Below the pieces are notes generated by a model. That model ran no database searches. It was not told the DNA's origin and was given only the letters and a program-made list of their open reading frames with translations. A stretch of 64,000 nt of DNA from Cymbidium sinense. Taxonomy: Eukaryota; Streptophyta; Magnoliopsida; Asparagales; Orchidaceae. This document shows, piece by piece, positions 22,865-34,900 of this stretch (the stretch's first letter is position 1; the number at the start of each line of letters is the position of its first letter). The stretch spans positions 59,548,268 through 59,612,267 of the forward strand of contig CM038218.1 of the NCBI GenBank assembly GCA_021442155.1. The letters are read 5' to 3'. Position numbers and translations under genes: made by a program.

Positions 22865-25276
22865 CTTTTTTTTAAACTAAGTATCATTAAAAACTTAATT
22901 AGGTAATTAAGTATTATTAAAAAAATTTAAGAATAGATATAATCGTCATTAATTGGACGATTAGTCATACGCCGATTCGACTGGCATGGTTGTGCTAATG
23001 AGGCAGGTCACTTAGTGGGCGGCATCGTCTGAGGAGCTCGCCTTGGTGCTGACATATTATTAGGCCGATCGTCAATCTATCTCCTGCTTTATTTGGCCCG
23101 AAATCACTTCCTCGCCGGAGAGCTCCGTCGAACTACCAAACTTCGCCCTTCATTTCCGTCCGAGCACGGTCCTCCCCACCTCTTGGAACTTCACCGCTGA
23201 GTAGGTTCGGCCTGCATTGCGTCTGTCAGGTGTCGACGAACTTCCTTTTTTTCCCACATTGCTTTTCGCATTTGGCGACTTCCTCTCCCATCGCGTGGTT
23301 GGAAGTCAACATTAGCTTTCGACGATGATTTCGGTAGCTCCATTTTGTTTGAGGAAAATTCCCTTTGTCGGATTTTACATTTTTTTGCGCACTTCCCTGC
23401 CGTTCTTCGTAAACACACAGTAAATCACTTTCTTTATCAATTTATAAATTAATAGAGTACGTGTGCTACGGGTTAGACTTGTATGGTTAGACTTTTGTTT
23501 AAGATTTGATTTTTAGGTTTATGTTGGTATTGCGGTTTATGTGTTAAGTAGTCAAAGGTAGTATTAATTAGGGCGTCGATTAATATAAATTTCTGATTAT
23601 TCATATAGCTTGTTTTGCAAGAATGAATAGAGAATTTGTTTATTATTTATGGACGGCGAGTATCAATGAACAATTCACAAATTATGTGGGAGGTCAAATC
23701 GCTCAGTTAAGGTCCGCATCACAACATTGAAGCAATTGAAGCCATGATTGATTGAGTGTCAAAATCACTCTTACAATTGTTATCCCGGTGGGTAACGGAT
23801 TTATAGCGTCTGTAATATCGCGATGGCGTTTGTGAAAACATTTGGAAGCTTCCGCCGATGTTAGTGTTGTATGTCGGCGGAGGATGTTAATGTTGCATCT
23901 ACATCAGCTGATCCGACAATAAGGTCAGTAGATATACCACTGACCACATACCAGGATTTCATCGCACATGCACCTCTAGGGACACAACACAACTTTGATG
24001 AGTTGATTCACAGGTAACATCTTGTCAATCTTTCCCTGCTTACAATTGTAATAATTAGTATGATTGGTTATCGTCCAACTTATGAGTTTTGTGGCAGTGA
24101 TGATGTTGTTTATCGTTCAGAGGAACCATATGTGCCTCTGTCTTTGCAGTGAAGATGAGTATATGGCGGTGGTTCAAGTGGTGAGTCGGCAAGATATTAG
24201 TGATGATGGCTCGGGTAAAAGCCAACTCGTGAGTCAGCGTCATGATCTTAAGAAATCACTCACTCAAATATTGGCGGTGAGAGTCGGATGTAATATCTGC
24301 GAATACTTCCGTCATCTGCGTGAAAATTTTAAGAAGATAATACGCAGATTGGGGATTGCTGATGTGAAATTTCAATGCCAAAAGATGTATATAGTAGGTA
24401 ATACTGATGATATCCGACAGTTCAATCGTTTAATGTTAGATATTAAAAATATGAAAAAGAAGCTCACAACTGACTTGTAGAGCGTGATCCTGTCAAATGG
24501 GCACTTGTGCACGATGGTGGAATGTATTATGAGACAATGACGACTAATGCATCTGAGTGTTTCAATGGTGTCCGAAATGGGCTCTGGTTTTACCGATTCG
24601 AGCTCTTATCACCGCTATCTACAACTTAGTATCTTTGTTCATGAAAAGACTACGTAACTTCAAAAGAGGTTGCCAACTTCTCTATGTTTACCCAAAAGGT
24701 ATCCACAATGTTGTAGCATACGGAAAGAGAGGCTAGACATTTCCCTAAACCTGTGAACATCAATCCGTGTGAGATGCAAGTTTTTGACAGGTCAAGTCCA
24801 TCATTCAGAGTTGATTTGTTAGATAATGACATATGTGATTGTAGTTGTAACAAAATGATCATATATCATTGGCCATGCCCACATGTAGTTCTTTGACCGG
24901 GTTTACGGTTGAATCATCTGCGTGTCCACGGTACTACCCGCAATGTGTCGACATACATAAATGCATTTCATACCGGTTGACCGTTCGGTGATCTTTTCGG
25001 TCGAGCACGGATTAGTAGCATTGCTACTCAATTTTCGTGAAGGTGCGAACAAATAGGTTCAAAAATACAATGGATGAAAATATATATAATAGTAGCAGAT
25101 CCGTAGTCATGCAAAAATTTCTGAGTAATCCAAGCGGACTCAATTTCATGTGGCTTAACTGTCACGGCATTGGCTGGTAATTAAGCCCGCTATGGTATAC
25201 CTATTCTTAAATTTTATTTAATTATACTTAATTACCTAATTAAGCTTCTAATGATACTTAGTTTAAAAAAATTGCC
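22865..25276 (+). mobile_element. Mutator-like element (MULE) with long terminal inverted repeats
   Basis: The left end AAACTAAGTATCATTAAAA, followed by CTTAATTAGGTAATTAAGTA and AAAATTTAAGAATAG (about 22874-22937), is repeated in inverse orientation at about 25205-25266. The inverted repeats are thus at least 65 bp, as in MULEs. A decayed transposase lies inside on the plus strand. The right terminus is AAAAATTGCC, followed by TTATAAGAT (25277-25285). The left flank of the adjoining foldback has TTATGAGAT (21886-21894); if both are the 9-bp target duplication with one mismatch, foldback and MULE moved as one composite, but 13 bases of T-rich sequence lie between that word and the foldback terminus. 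Confidence 0.8.
23894..25040 (+). pseudogene. MULE transposase remnant
   Basis: The transposase cuts and inserts MULE elements at their terminal inverted repeats. 23894-24016 reads STSADPTIRSVDIPLT and YQDFIAHAPLGTQHNFDELI. After a possible intron (CAG|GTAACA to TTTGTGGCAG) a 24064-24480 open stretch gives CEYFRHLRENFKKIIRRLG, MYIVGNTDDIRQFNRL and MLDIKNMKKK; 24480-24620 continues in another frame with RDPVKWALVHDGG and TTNASECFNG. 24740-24900 gives EREARHFPKPVNINPCE and a SWIM zinc finger, CDC..CPH (24834-24884, ligands C-x-C and C-x-H present), then LRVHGTTRNVSTYINAF. Frameshifts and stops (for example within 24600-24720 and at 24893) disrupt it. The HLRENF, NASECFNG and SWIM signatures are typical of plant MULE transposases. 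The N-terminal part is not identifiable. Confidence 0.85.
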
Positions 25277-25418
25277 TTATAAGATCCCCCGAGAGTAATT
25301 CCTATAATTTCCCCTTAAGATACACATATAATTCAAATAAAAGCAGGGTAATCACTTCGAAGCTCCCCTCTAAGGGCTGAAGCTAGAAAGCGCAGAGAAT
25401 CCCTCAAGAAAAGCAAAA

Positions 25419-27601
25419 ATGTTCAGAAGAAGACGCATTCATGGGGAGTTATTCATAGCTTCTTCTCATGCAAGTACAATCAGACAGCAGTAGCAGTAAA
25501 TAGAAGGAAGAAGAAGCTGAGGAAGACGATTGGGTGCTGTCTCCCTCTGTAATCTCAGAGAGAGCTCAGAGATAACGCAGAGGACCGATCAGCCAAACAC
25601 CACTTATGCGTTCAATGCCTCTAACAGATCCTTGAAGGCTCCTCCGTTTTCTGAGTACTTCTTCCTTCTTCTTCTTCTTCTTCTTCTTCTTGGTCTCATG
25701 GCTGGTTTTTCAGGGGAATTTATCTTAGGGGGCTCTCTGGTTGCTATGAGTGCCATGGAGTGTCATGGGAAACTCCTCGCAGAAATTCAGATTTATTCTC
25801 TTGCTCTGAATGTGAGGAGACGTTCACAAAATCTGATAGCTTAGAGTTTCACCGATCTTTAAGGCATGCAGGTCGAAACTAATACCTCCTCTGCATGGCT
25901 TTTCATTTCGTTAATTTTAGATAGTGACTGACAATAATTTAGAGCAATAGTTAGTTTGTTTTATTTTGTGATTTAGAGATCATAAGTTTTTTTTTTGATT
26001 TTTTTTATTTTTCTTATTGTGATTTAAGGATAAAAATTTTGAATAACCGAAGAAGTTTTCTAAAATGTGGGAATTAGATGGCTTACATAAAATTTTCTCA
26101 AATTTTTTTGTATGTCATGCGATCATTAATATTATATAAATACATAAATTCACCGAATTCTATTCGCAGCAATAATTCCACTTCTGTGGTATGTGTTTAA
26201 GCGAAGTTTGCAACAACTCTAAAGCATCTAAAATGAAATAGATTAATGGTAAAGTAGCTCATAATTAGTAATAGTTTAAAGATAAATTTGGTTAATAACA
26301 ATATTAGAGGCAATTTTTTGATTACAAAAATAACAAGCTTTTATCCCACTATGTATGATCAGCTACATGAATCTATTTTCTCTATTGTATTCTATTAAGT
26401 GTCAAATTCTTATTTAATTTTAATAAGTTAATGTCATTTTTTTCTCATAATCAAGTCTTTGGTCATTTATTTTCTTAATATATGATGATCATTATATCTA
26501 TGTAATTGGGTAAAGATAATTGACGTTTTATATGATCAAACTATCTCTCTCTAATCTTATCTGTCACTGTTCCTACTCCAACCTTATCAGGTATAAATTC
26601 ATTTCATATTTTATCTTTAAGAATAAAACTACTCATTCACTTGAGCATCCTCATCTCTACAACACCTAATTTATTATACTTTTTTGATTGGCCAACATTC
26701 AATGTCATAAATTATAGCAGGTCTTATCACTAACTTATGAAATTTTTTCTTAAAACTAAGCGATACAATTAAATTTTATCATTATTTATTGTTGTAATAA
26801 TTAAAATTATAACATAAATGTTCAAAATTAAAAGCTATTTAAAGTTTTTAATAAAAAAAGTGATATGTTTTATAATTTTGAACATTATCTCCTTGTACAT
26901 CCTAACCTAACCTATTGATGATATCCTCATAATTTTTTATCCTTTCTCCCATCATTTGGACTCACTTTTCTATTAAAAACCTTTCAGTTTCAGAATTAGC
27001 AGCAGAGGACACTAGCAGAAAAATAATAGAGATCATCTTCCAATCAAGCTGGCTCAAAAAACAAACTCCAGTCTGCAGCGTAAAAAGAATCCTAAAGATC
27101 AACAACGCTACCAAAATCATAACTCGCTTCGAAGAATACAGAAACTCAGTTAAAACCAAAGCCAACAGCTTGAACAAGAAAAACTCGAGATGCATAGCCG
27201 ACGGCAACGAGCTTCTGCGCTTCTACTGCACGAACTTCAGCTGCTCACTCGGCCTCAATGGCTCCACTAACCTCTGCCATTCAAATCGTCACTGTGAGTT
27301 TGCAGCATAATACGAGAAGGGTTGATCAAGATTCAAGGGTGATGAGCTCGGATGGATTAAAACCATGGCGACAAGTGGACATGATGTGGCCGCAGAGGTG
27401 GTGGGGAAGGAGACGGAGAGAGCTATGTTGATATGTAGGGTTATAGCAGGGAGAGTGATGAGGAATAGTTATGGAGGTTTGGATAAGGAATGCGATTCAG
27501 TGGCTGAGGTTGCTGGGTTTTACTCTAACTTGGATGAGTTGTTTGTGTTTGATTCTAGAGCTATTCTTCCTTGTTTTGTTGTGATTTATAGTTCTTTGTA
27601 G
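25419..27601 (+). pseudogene. plant C2H2 zinc-finger protein gene, two exons, frameshifted
   Basis: A member of a plant-specific family with one C2H2 finger and a conserved C-terminal domain; presumed nuclear, biochemical role not established. Exon 1 runs from ATG 25419 (MFRRRRIHG) to 25871. It holds a RSLKAPPFSEYFF segment (about 25625-25665), a (CTT)n run and ECHGKLLAEIQIYS, then in another frame the finger CSECEETFTKSDSLEFHRS with ligands C-x2-C and H-x4-H; a 2-base surplus near 25796-25803 separates the two frames. The intron (25872-26987) has GT..AG ends and interrupts the valine codon of RHAVSEL at the position I expect for the family. Exon 2 (26988-27601) reads VSELAAEDTSRK, IIFQSSWLKKQTPVC, ITRFEEYRNSVKTKAN, RCIADGNELLRFYC, SCSLGLNGSTNLC, then, after a short out-of-frame segment (about 27290-27345, correct frame VCSIIREG), KTMATSG, MLICRVIAGRV and RAILPCFVVI to TAG 27599-27601. 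At least three frame changes and probably another near 25465-25550. Conserved content and clean splice sites mean it could be a recently broken gene, or an intact one with assembly indels. Confidence 0.85.
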
Positions 27602-28497
27602 TTTAGTATGATGGATCGTGAAAATGCCTTTGCTATATGATTTTTTTTTTTTTATGTATTATGACTCTATGAACCTCTTATGCACAATCTTATGTTGATA
27701 TGTGCATTATGACTTTTTTTTTTCTTGACTCAAGATATTATATGAGTTCATACAGACATTTTTGATTTTTGGACCTAGTTTAGAAGTTTTTTATTGGATT
27801 TGACTTGCGCAAATGCTCTTACTTTATGAGTTAAGTCTTTAATAGTAAGGGGCATTCAATTACTTCGAATAAATTAGTTAACAGACTTATTAAATCAATT
27901 GAAGTGAAACAAATTATAGATGATTATAAAATCAAAGCATTCTTTCTATTTAGGATTGATTTTGCAGGTGAACGAAGGAGATAAACTATTCATCTTGATA
28001 TATCCCCTCTCAAAAAGTTTTACTATTTATTTTAATTTTTTCATAATGGATTATTCATTGACTTTTTTAAAAAAAATTTTGATGTACTTGAAAAGATTAT
28101 TATGATGTCATGTTTTTTTTTTTAATTAGAATTAAGTATATAATCTATATGATCAACAACTTGGTAACCTTGTTTTTTTTTTTTTTTGTTTTTTTTGTTT
28201 TTTGCATTCTTGATAAGATTATTTTATTGGGATCATTATAGTTGATGTGGAGTCTCGACAATTACTAAGTTGTAGATTACTAGTCATCTTGAGAATGATA
28301 AATAGAAAAATACATCATATGAAGCATGATCTTTGACATGAATTTGAAGATTTTAAAACATTCAACTATATGAATAAAAAATTTTGATGTAAATTTTCAA
28401 AATATTTGAAGCCCATTTTTAACAAATCAATGGTCCACATTAGCATCTTATTGATATGAACTTAGTAAACTAAGAATGTTTTAATTAGAGTGCAAAT

Positions 28498-28500
<3 letters not shown>
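27602..28500. other. AT-rich 3' flank of the zinc-finger gene
   Basis: Nothing is recognised. Long T runs occur at 27642-27652 and 28171-28203. Polyadenylation-like words are frequent but not diagnostic at this composition. Confidence 0.4.

Positions 28501-28559
<59 letters not shown>
28501..28559. repeat. (CA)n(TA)n compound microsatellite
   Basis: About 42 bp of CA followed by about 17 bp of TA. Confidence 0.97.
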
Positions 28560-28920
28560 CACTTAGAAATATAAAATTTTTTTGTGAGTATATTTAAAGG
28601 ACCAGATAACCACTAATTTTTATGTGCTTATAATCAAATAAGTTTCTTAATGAGATGAATCTAATAAAACCAAGAGCACTCAATTATGAGTTCATTAAAG
28701 CATTAAGATATCAAAAAATAATAATAAATGTTTAGGGGGATTAACTCAACTTGTAGGTGGAGTATCCTAATTTTTGACAAAGTTTTTCAACCACTGAATC
28801 TATAGGGTTGAAAAGAATTTAGTGGAGAGATTCTAAAACTTAAAGAAACATTAACCAATGCAGTATCATTAGCATTAACAAACTACTAATGTTAGCACAT
28901 GTCATTGACAAATGCTGATG

Positions 28921-28925
28921 GTCAC
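28921..28925. other. target-site duplication, left copy (GTCAC)
   Basis: Identical to 36717-36721 on the other side of the solo LTR. Confidence 0.85.
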
Positions 28926-31900
28926 TGTGGTGAAAATATTATATCTCTGCCTTCATCTATTCTCTTTCAGGAAAAGAGGATAAATGAAAACAGAAATATA
29001 AAACACCTTGTTGGGATACCACACAGATCCGCAGATGTTCTTGTTAGGGTGATCAAGTACGACATTGAGGAGAGGTGTACTATCTCGAAAGATAGAGATC
29101 ACCGCCCTACAATGGACCTAATCACCTCAATAAGGACTCCCAGGGTATGGGTCTTCAAATATACCATAGATTCTTCCCCACTTTACATAGAAAAAGCGGG
29201 GTTTATTTTAAATTGGGTTGTTAAGTTCCCTACAGTCCCATGGTTAATTACATAAGGAATGAGATTTCTTAGGAATACTCTCGTTTAAGATAAATGATCG
29301 TTGTCTCCAAAGATTTTGAAAAGGTAAGACTATCAATTGATTGGTTTATTTTAGAAAAAAACCAAGTAGGGTCGATCAAGAAGAGAGAGTTCTTATCGAA
29401 GCCAAATGAAAACAAGTAGGAGATACTTAATATACTAGGAAGCCTAGTAAGCACCTCAGACCACCCTATGATTGGGTTTTACATTTTTGAAATTGAATTA
29501 ATGTGTTTGAGTTGAATTTTTATTAGAATGCTAGGGCTTATAGTTTCGTGATACAAGGTCACGAAAATGCCTAAGAGGTGAGGATTTATGCTTGTGGCCC
29601 GCAAATAGAAGTAGCGACCTCTAAGCCTAAATCTAGGGAGCCTAGGCGAGGGCTAAAAAGCATGATCTAAATCTAATGGAAAAATGGGTATTCAGTTTAC
29701 CTCCACAAGAGAGGATAAACCGCCCGACTATTGGACTTACAACTGCTTGGGGGTGGCCGCCAACTAACTCCTCTTACGATTTTCAAATATGTAGGCAAGC
29801 CATATGTTTATGCAAAATAACAAGGTAATTATTTATTTAGAATGATACTAACTCTTTAAACACACTCCCTAAAGAGACTAGATCATATAGGACATGAATT
29901 CATGACTTAAATCTAATACAAAATTTTCATATGTTTTATTTTTATTTTGACAATCATTTGACTCAAGCTATAGGATTCTTTATGCCTAATGCATGAGAAA
30001 TTAGATTATCAGCCAAAATCAATAAGATAAGGAGGTGTATTTCTACCATGGCTCTGACAGGTTAAGCCAAGTTCTCTGGCAAAGGTGGAAGCTCTCCAAT
30101 CAAGAGTGAAATAATATACTTTTTATGCATGATGTTATAAAAGTAGTACTCATCCAGCTTTGGGGTTATTAATTCTTTTATCTTGATTTTTAGCCTAAAC
30201 TTTAGGTGAGGTTATGAGTTATTTATTTTAAATTTTGAGTTGATTAATTTAGTAGAAGATTTATTTTTTCCTAAGAGCCAAATCGTTGTATAGGCCACAC
30301 ATCAAGTAAGAAAGAAACTAGAGAAACATACCATTTTCGGTGCACAAGCTAAACAAAACATCAAATATTTTATTAAGCTAACACAAAAGAATAAAATGCC
30401 ATTTGTGGTCGGGCACCACCGCATAAACCCGAAAATAAATTGGGTTGTCGAGATCTATCCTTATACAACCTGGATTACAAATGAATTAATTACAATTAAG
30501 CAAGGAATTCATGTTATGGGGGAATTTCATACTTCACTTCTTTCTTCTTTTGGTTCCTTCTTTTGGATAGTTGGAATGTGGTTGCTCTAAAGGCTTCACA
30601 TGATACATAAGATCAAATCTTATGACCAATGCTCATCCTAATCTCCCATAACAATCATTCTAAAATCCTAATTGAAAAATTACATGAAAAGAAAAAGCAA
30701 ATCTAACTAACACCTGTAAAACACAGATTAGCTAAACAAACTATACAAATCTCAGGCATGTATGACACATATTGGACTTAGTACCCCACACATGAGTAAC
30801 CAAGTCAACCTAGCCTATTAGATTATGCTTAGGCTTATAAACACCTGCACAATAAAAGTATTTATATTTTTATTATTACAGTGCCCCTTAAGCATAATTC
30901 CTCATAGAAAAAAAATGATTAGACTAAATTGTCCTATCATTCATTCTACGCACATTCACCTTAACATTCAGACTAAAATATTACATCACAAAATAAAAGC
31001 AAAGCATCAAACCATGCATCGCCCTAACCTAAAGATAGAAATGGTGACTTAATCTAATGTGTGTGCTTTAAAAGGTTTGTGTGGTATGCTTATCTAGGCT
31101 TTAAGGTTTAAGTTTCCTAAATATGAAAAAAGTTCAACTTAGAGGGTGATTTCAATTTAAGTTGTTTTGTTATTTTGAGTTAATTTTATTTTGTGTTTTG
31201 ATTAGGTTTGAATGAACCTATAATTAATTATTAAGTTGTAAATAGAGGAAAAGGGAGAGAACTTCTCTTTTCACCCCACCTTAAGTAATTTCTAAGGTAG
31301 ATTCATATTTAATTTTTGTTTAGTGAATGTTTCATCATGTGCTTTAATTAATCCTAAGTTTAGATTTTCCCTATACAAACCTATCCAAAGAGAAAGACAT
31401 TTTAAGATTAAGTAAAGTGAACTAACATCACGAAACACACACCACTTTATTTCTTTACCAACATATATAACATGCATATGGATGAATACTAAGTATATCT
31501 ATACATGCAAATGAGAATGTTTAGCACACCTTAATGATGAATGCTAAGTAGTGTTACTTAAGAAAATTTAGATGCTTTATGATGCATGATTTTCATTAAG
31601 TAGAAAAGGGGGTATTCTTTTATCCTTTATTCATATGCACATGTGTATGTATGAAAGGCATAAGTGAGTACGATGCCATTATTAGTACCAAGTGTGTAAG
31701 GTACAAGACCTACTTAGAGCCACTTAAAGTCTCGCAACCCCGGGGTTCTCTAGACTAATATACCACTTTCCTTAAATACGTATGCATGTACAAAAGAAAT
31801 AAATGAAAAAAGAAAGATGCAAAAATTTATATTTATTTGATTTTTGGTTTGGTTGTTTAATTTATATGTGTGAAGTAAAATTATTTCTTAATTCATGACA

Positions 31901-34900
31901 TAAAAGTGTATAGAAATGGATTTGAGCAAGTGTTATGTCCTTTTCAAATGGACTATACACCTTGCCAATCCTATACAATTCTATATTAAGAAAGAGCCCA
32001 CATAATACATATCTTTATATTTCTCACATGCAAGCTTATAAATAATTATAAGTAGCATACCTTTCAGTTTTGATATTTGATTTATAAATTTTAAAATAAT
32101 TTTAAATTTAATAGTGATAATAGCCATTCATATTCTTATTTTAGCCAATACATGTAACTTGACATAAAGAAAACATTTTATTTTAATTTTAATTTTTAAA
32201 AGGAATGAATGCCTGATTTTTATATGGTATACATGTTTAGCATGCTAGGAAAAAAATAAAGTGATGAAAGCAATGTAAATTCATTCACCCTAATTAATTC
32301 CCAAAGATAATCCCATGGAATAGAATTATTTAAAGCAAATCAAATTTGGTTTTAAAGAAATTTTGTTTGATTTTTAGTTTGATTTCAATTTGAGAAATGT
32401 GAGATGAGTGTGCTGGTCCTAACCCATTCCCACATGTGTATGATGTTTTAGTTTAATTTTTAGGTGATTAGATCAATTTTATATTTTAGTTAGGTTAAGG
32501 TGTACATTAAGTGTATTAATTATCCCTTACCTATACCACCTTAGCATATTTAACTAAATAATTATGAGCCAATGATATGACATAAAATCACACAAAGAAT
32601 TTAAATCAACAATGCACCTAGGAAGAAAAGGGCTTAATACATTTGGCTCATAATTAATGATTAATTAAGCTAAAGGGTTTAACTTAAGTACTATCATAAC
32701 CCTTCCCACACATGTGGATTAGGTTTTGATTTTCTTAAGCCACTTAGGTTATTAAACACCTAAGTATCTACCCAAGATATATTAATTAAGTTTTGGAATG
32801 TTTTAAAAATTTTATCAAGTTAATTAAGTAAGTAATTAGTAGATTCACCCTTAACTAAATTTAGATTAAGGAAGAGAAATGGGGTTTAAGGAATAACCTA
32901 AGAAAAATATCCCAAAGTTATTCTCTAAACCTCATGATCACTTAAACAAATCTTAATTAACTTAATCAAGAGATTAAACCACTATTCACACACTTAATTA
33001 GGCTTAATTACATTAAGAGGGTAATTAAAGATTCAATAATTGATCCCCCTAATCAACCCATCAATAAACCCCAAGAAAATTAGGGGAGGCAAAAGTCATC
33101 CCCCTAAATGCACATGACTAGTTTGAGATTAATCAGTGGGATAATTAGAGAGTAATTATTATTAAGTTTTTATTAAAATAATAATTAAGAAAATATACTA
33201 TTTAAAATCTAGTGAAATTAATTTTACAATATTCTCCTTTGAATTATCTTTCCAATGTTTTTTACCTTATTTTTAGGAATTTCCTAGAATTAATTATGCA
33301 GTTATGAAAATTTAATGATTAAAGATAATTAAATAAATTCATAATTAAAATAGCTAATCCTGTCAGCGCCACGTGGAGGCTGATGTGGCATGCGCTTTCC
33401 ATGTGGCACAATGGGAGAGCCTATTTAAGTTGTCACATCATGGGCATCGGTGGTGCAATGCTTTTCTCCATCCGTCAGATCAAGGATCGGTGAGATAAGC
33501 GTGGTATTAAAGGATTAAATCGAATATCTTACACGTCTTGATCATGGCCGTCTATCCAAAATGTGCAGATAGACGACCCATGATCCATCCCTGATCTTCC
33601 CCGTGGGAGATGGCCACCGTCCATGTTCCAGGGGAAGATCCGAGCTTGATTGAGCTCGGATTGAAACCAAATTCAACCCACACCATCTAAGAGTAAAGGG
33701 GAACACATCCAATGACTAACTTTGCTTGGGGTGAAAATTTGTTTCACAAAGGACCACACAATGGCTAAATTAAGCTCGAATTATTGTCATACCTCACCGG
33801 AGGCTATCACCAGCACTCGAGTTCAATGAGGTAGCTTGCCAGTGGAGAAGCCACTTGTTCAAGCCTTGGGGTTGAGTAGATCTCTCTATGGACCAAGCTT
33901 TCCTTCAATTGGGCTCAATATTGATCAAGAGCACTCCTCCCTTACCTTGAGAACTTGGGAAAAGGTTTAGGCAAGTTCTATTGAGTCCTCTCATGAAGCT
34001 TGCAAGAGGAATTAGCTTGATATAGAGTATTGACTAAGTTTGATTTTCATTTGAGCTCCCCTATTTTCACTCTAGGAAAATCGAGAAATGGGAAAATGGA
34101 AGATGCTTAGGAAATCTTGGGGGAGCTTGGAATCACCTCCTCTAAGTTCTATGCTTCAATCAAATAGGGGAAAATGAATTTCAAATGAAATTAGGGGGAG
34201 TATATCTCCCCCTAGGTGAATCGAATAGCTGTAAGCTTCCTTACCGTTTTGATCCAATATACCTCCTGGAGTGGGTTTATTAGGCCATTTGAGGTGTCAT
34301 GGCATTCGATTTGGTCAGAGGAGTGGAGTGATGAAGCTTGCCATGTGCTTAATTAAGTGGAGGACGGATTTCCATGTGCTCAATTTAATGGAAGTGGTCA
34401 GTTATGGCCTTAGGTTGGGTTGGGCTGACCCAAACCCATTGGGTCATGTGCACCATGTCCATTAGTGATCATTTGGTTCACTAAGAGGATGCCAAGTGTC
34501 CTTGAAGAGGAATTGATCAAATTCCAAGTGGTTTTGATTTTAGGTTACCCTATGGCATATGGGTAAAATGGTCATTTGACATTGATTTCAATTTGAATAT
34601 ATTTGGTATGATTGAAAATATGTTAGGCCAAGTTTCATTGAACTTATAGTTGGTTTGATATGATTTGGCTCATGTTGACCCATTTAGATCAAAATGGGTC
34701 AACTTGGGTCAAGTTGACCAATTGGTCAAATTGGGTCAAACTAAAGGTTGGGTCAAGTTCATATGATCATTTGAAATATTTTGGCATCATTGGTTTGGTT
34801 CAATTTGATTTATATTTGAATTGGGTTCATTTGATTTCATTTATGTCAAATGGGTTAAATTGACCAATTTGACCCATTTGACCTATTTGGGTTAGGTCAT

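Noticed and set aside
23191..23418. 75-codon minus-strand frame inside the MULE
   Set aside because: No recognisable motif, no neighbours in frame and opposite to the transposase; probably chance.
28899..29255. 118-codon open frame at the end of the solo LTR
   Set aside because: The homologous part of the 40090-47312 LTR has stops and gaps in the same frame, and the frame crosses the LTR boundary at 28926.
34271..34863. Short open frames in the LTRs (also 41595-41810, 62038-62226, 62473-62995)
   Set aside because: They run through GGTCAA/TTGACC-rich or other LTR sequence, on both strands, and are not preserved between the three LTR copies.
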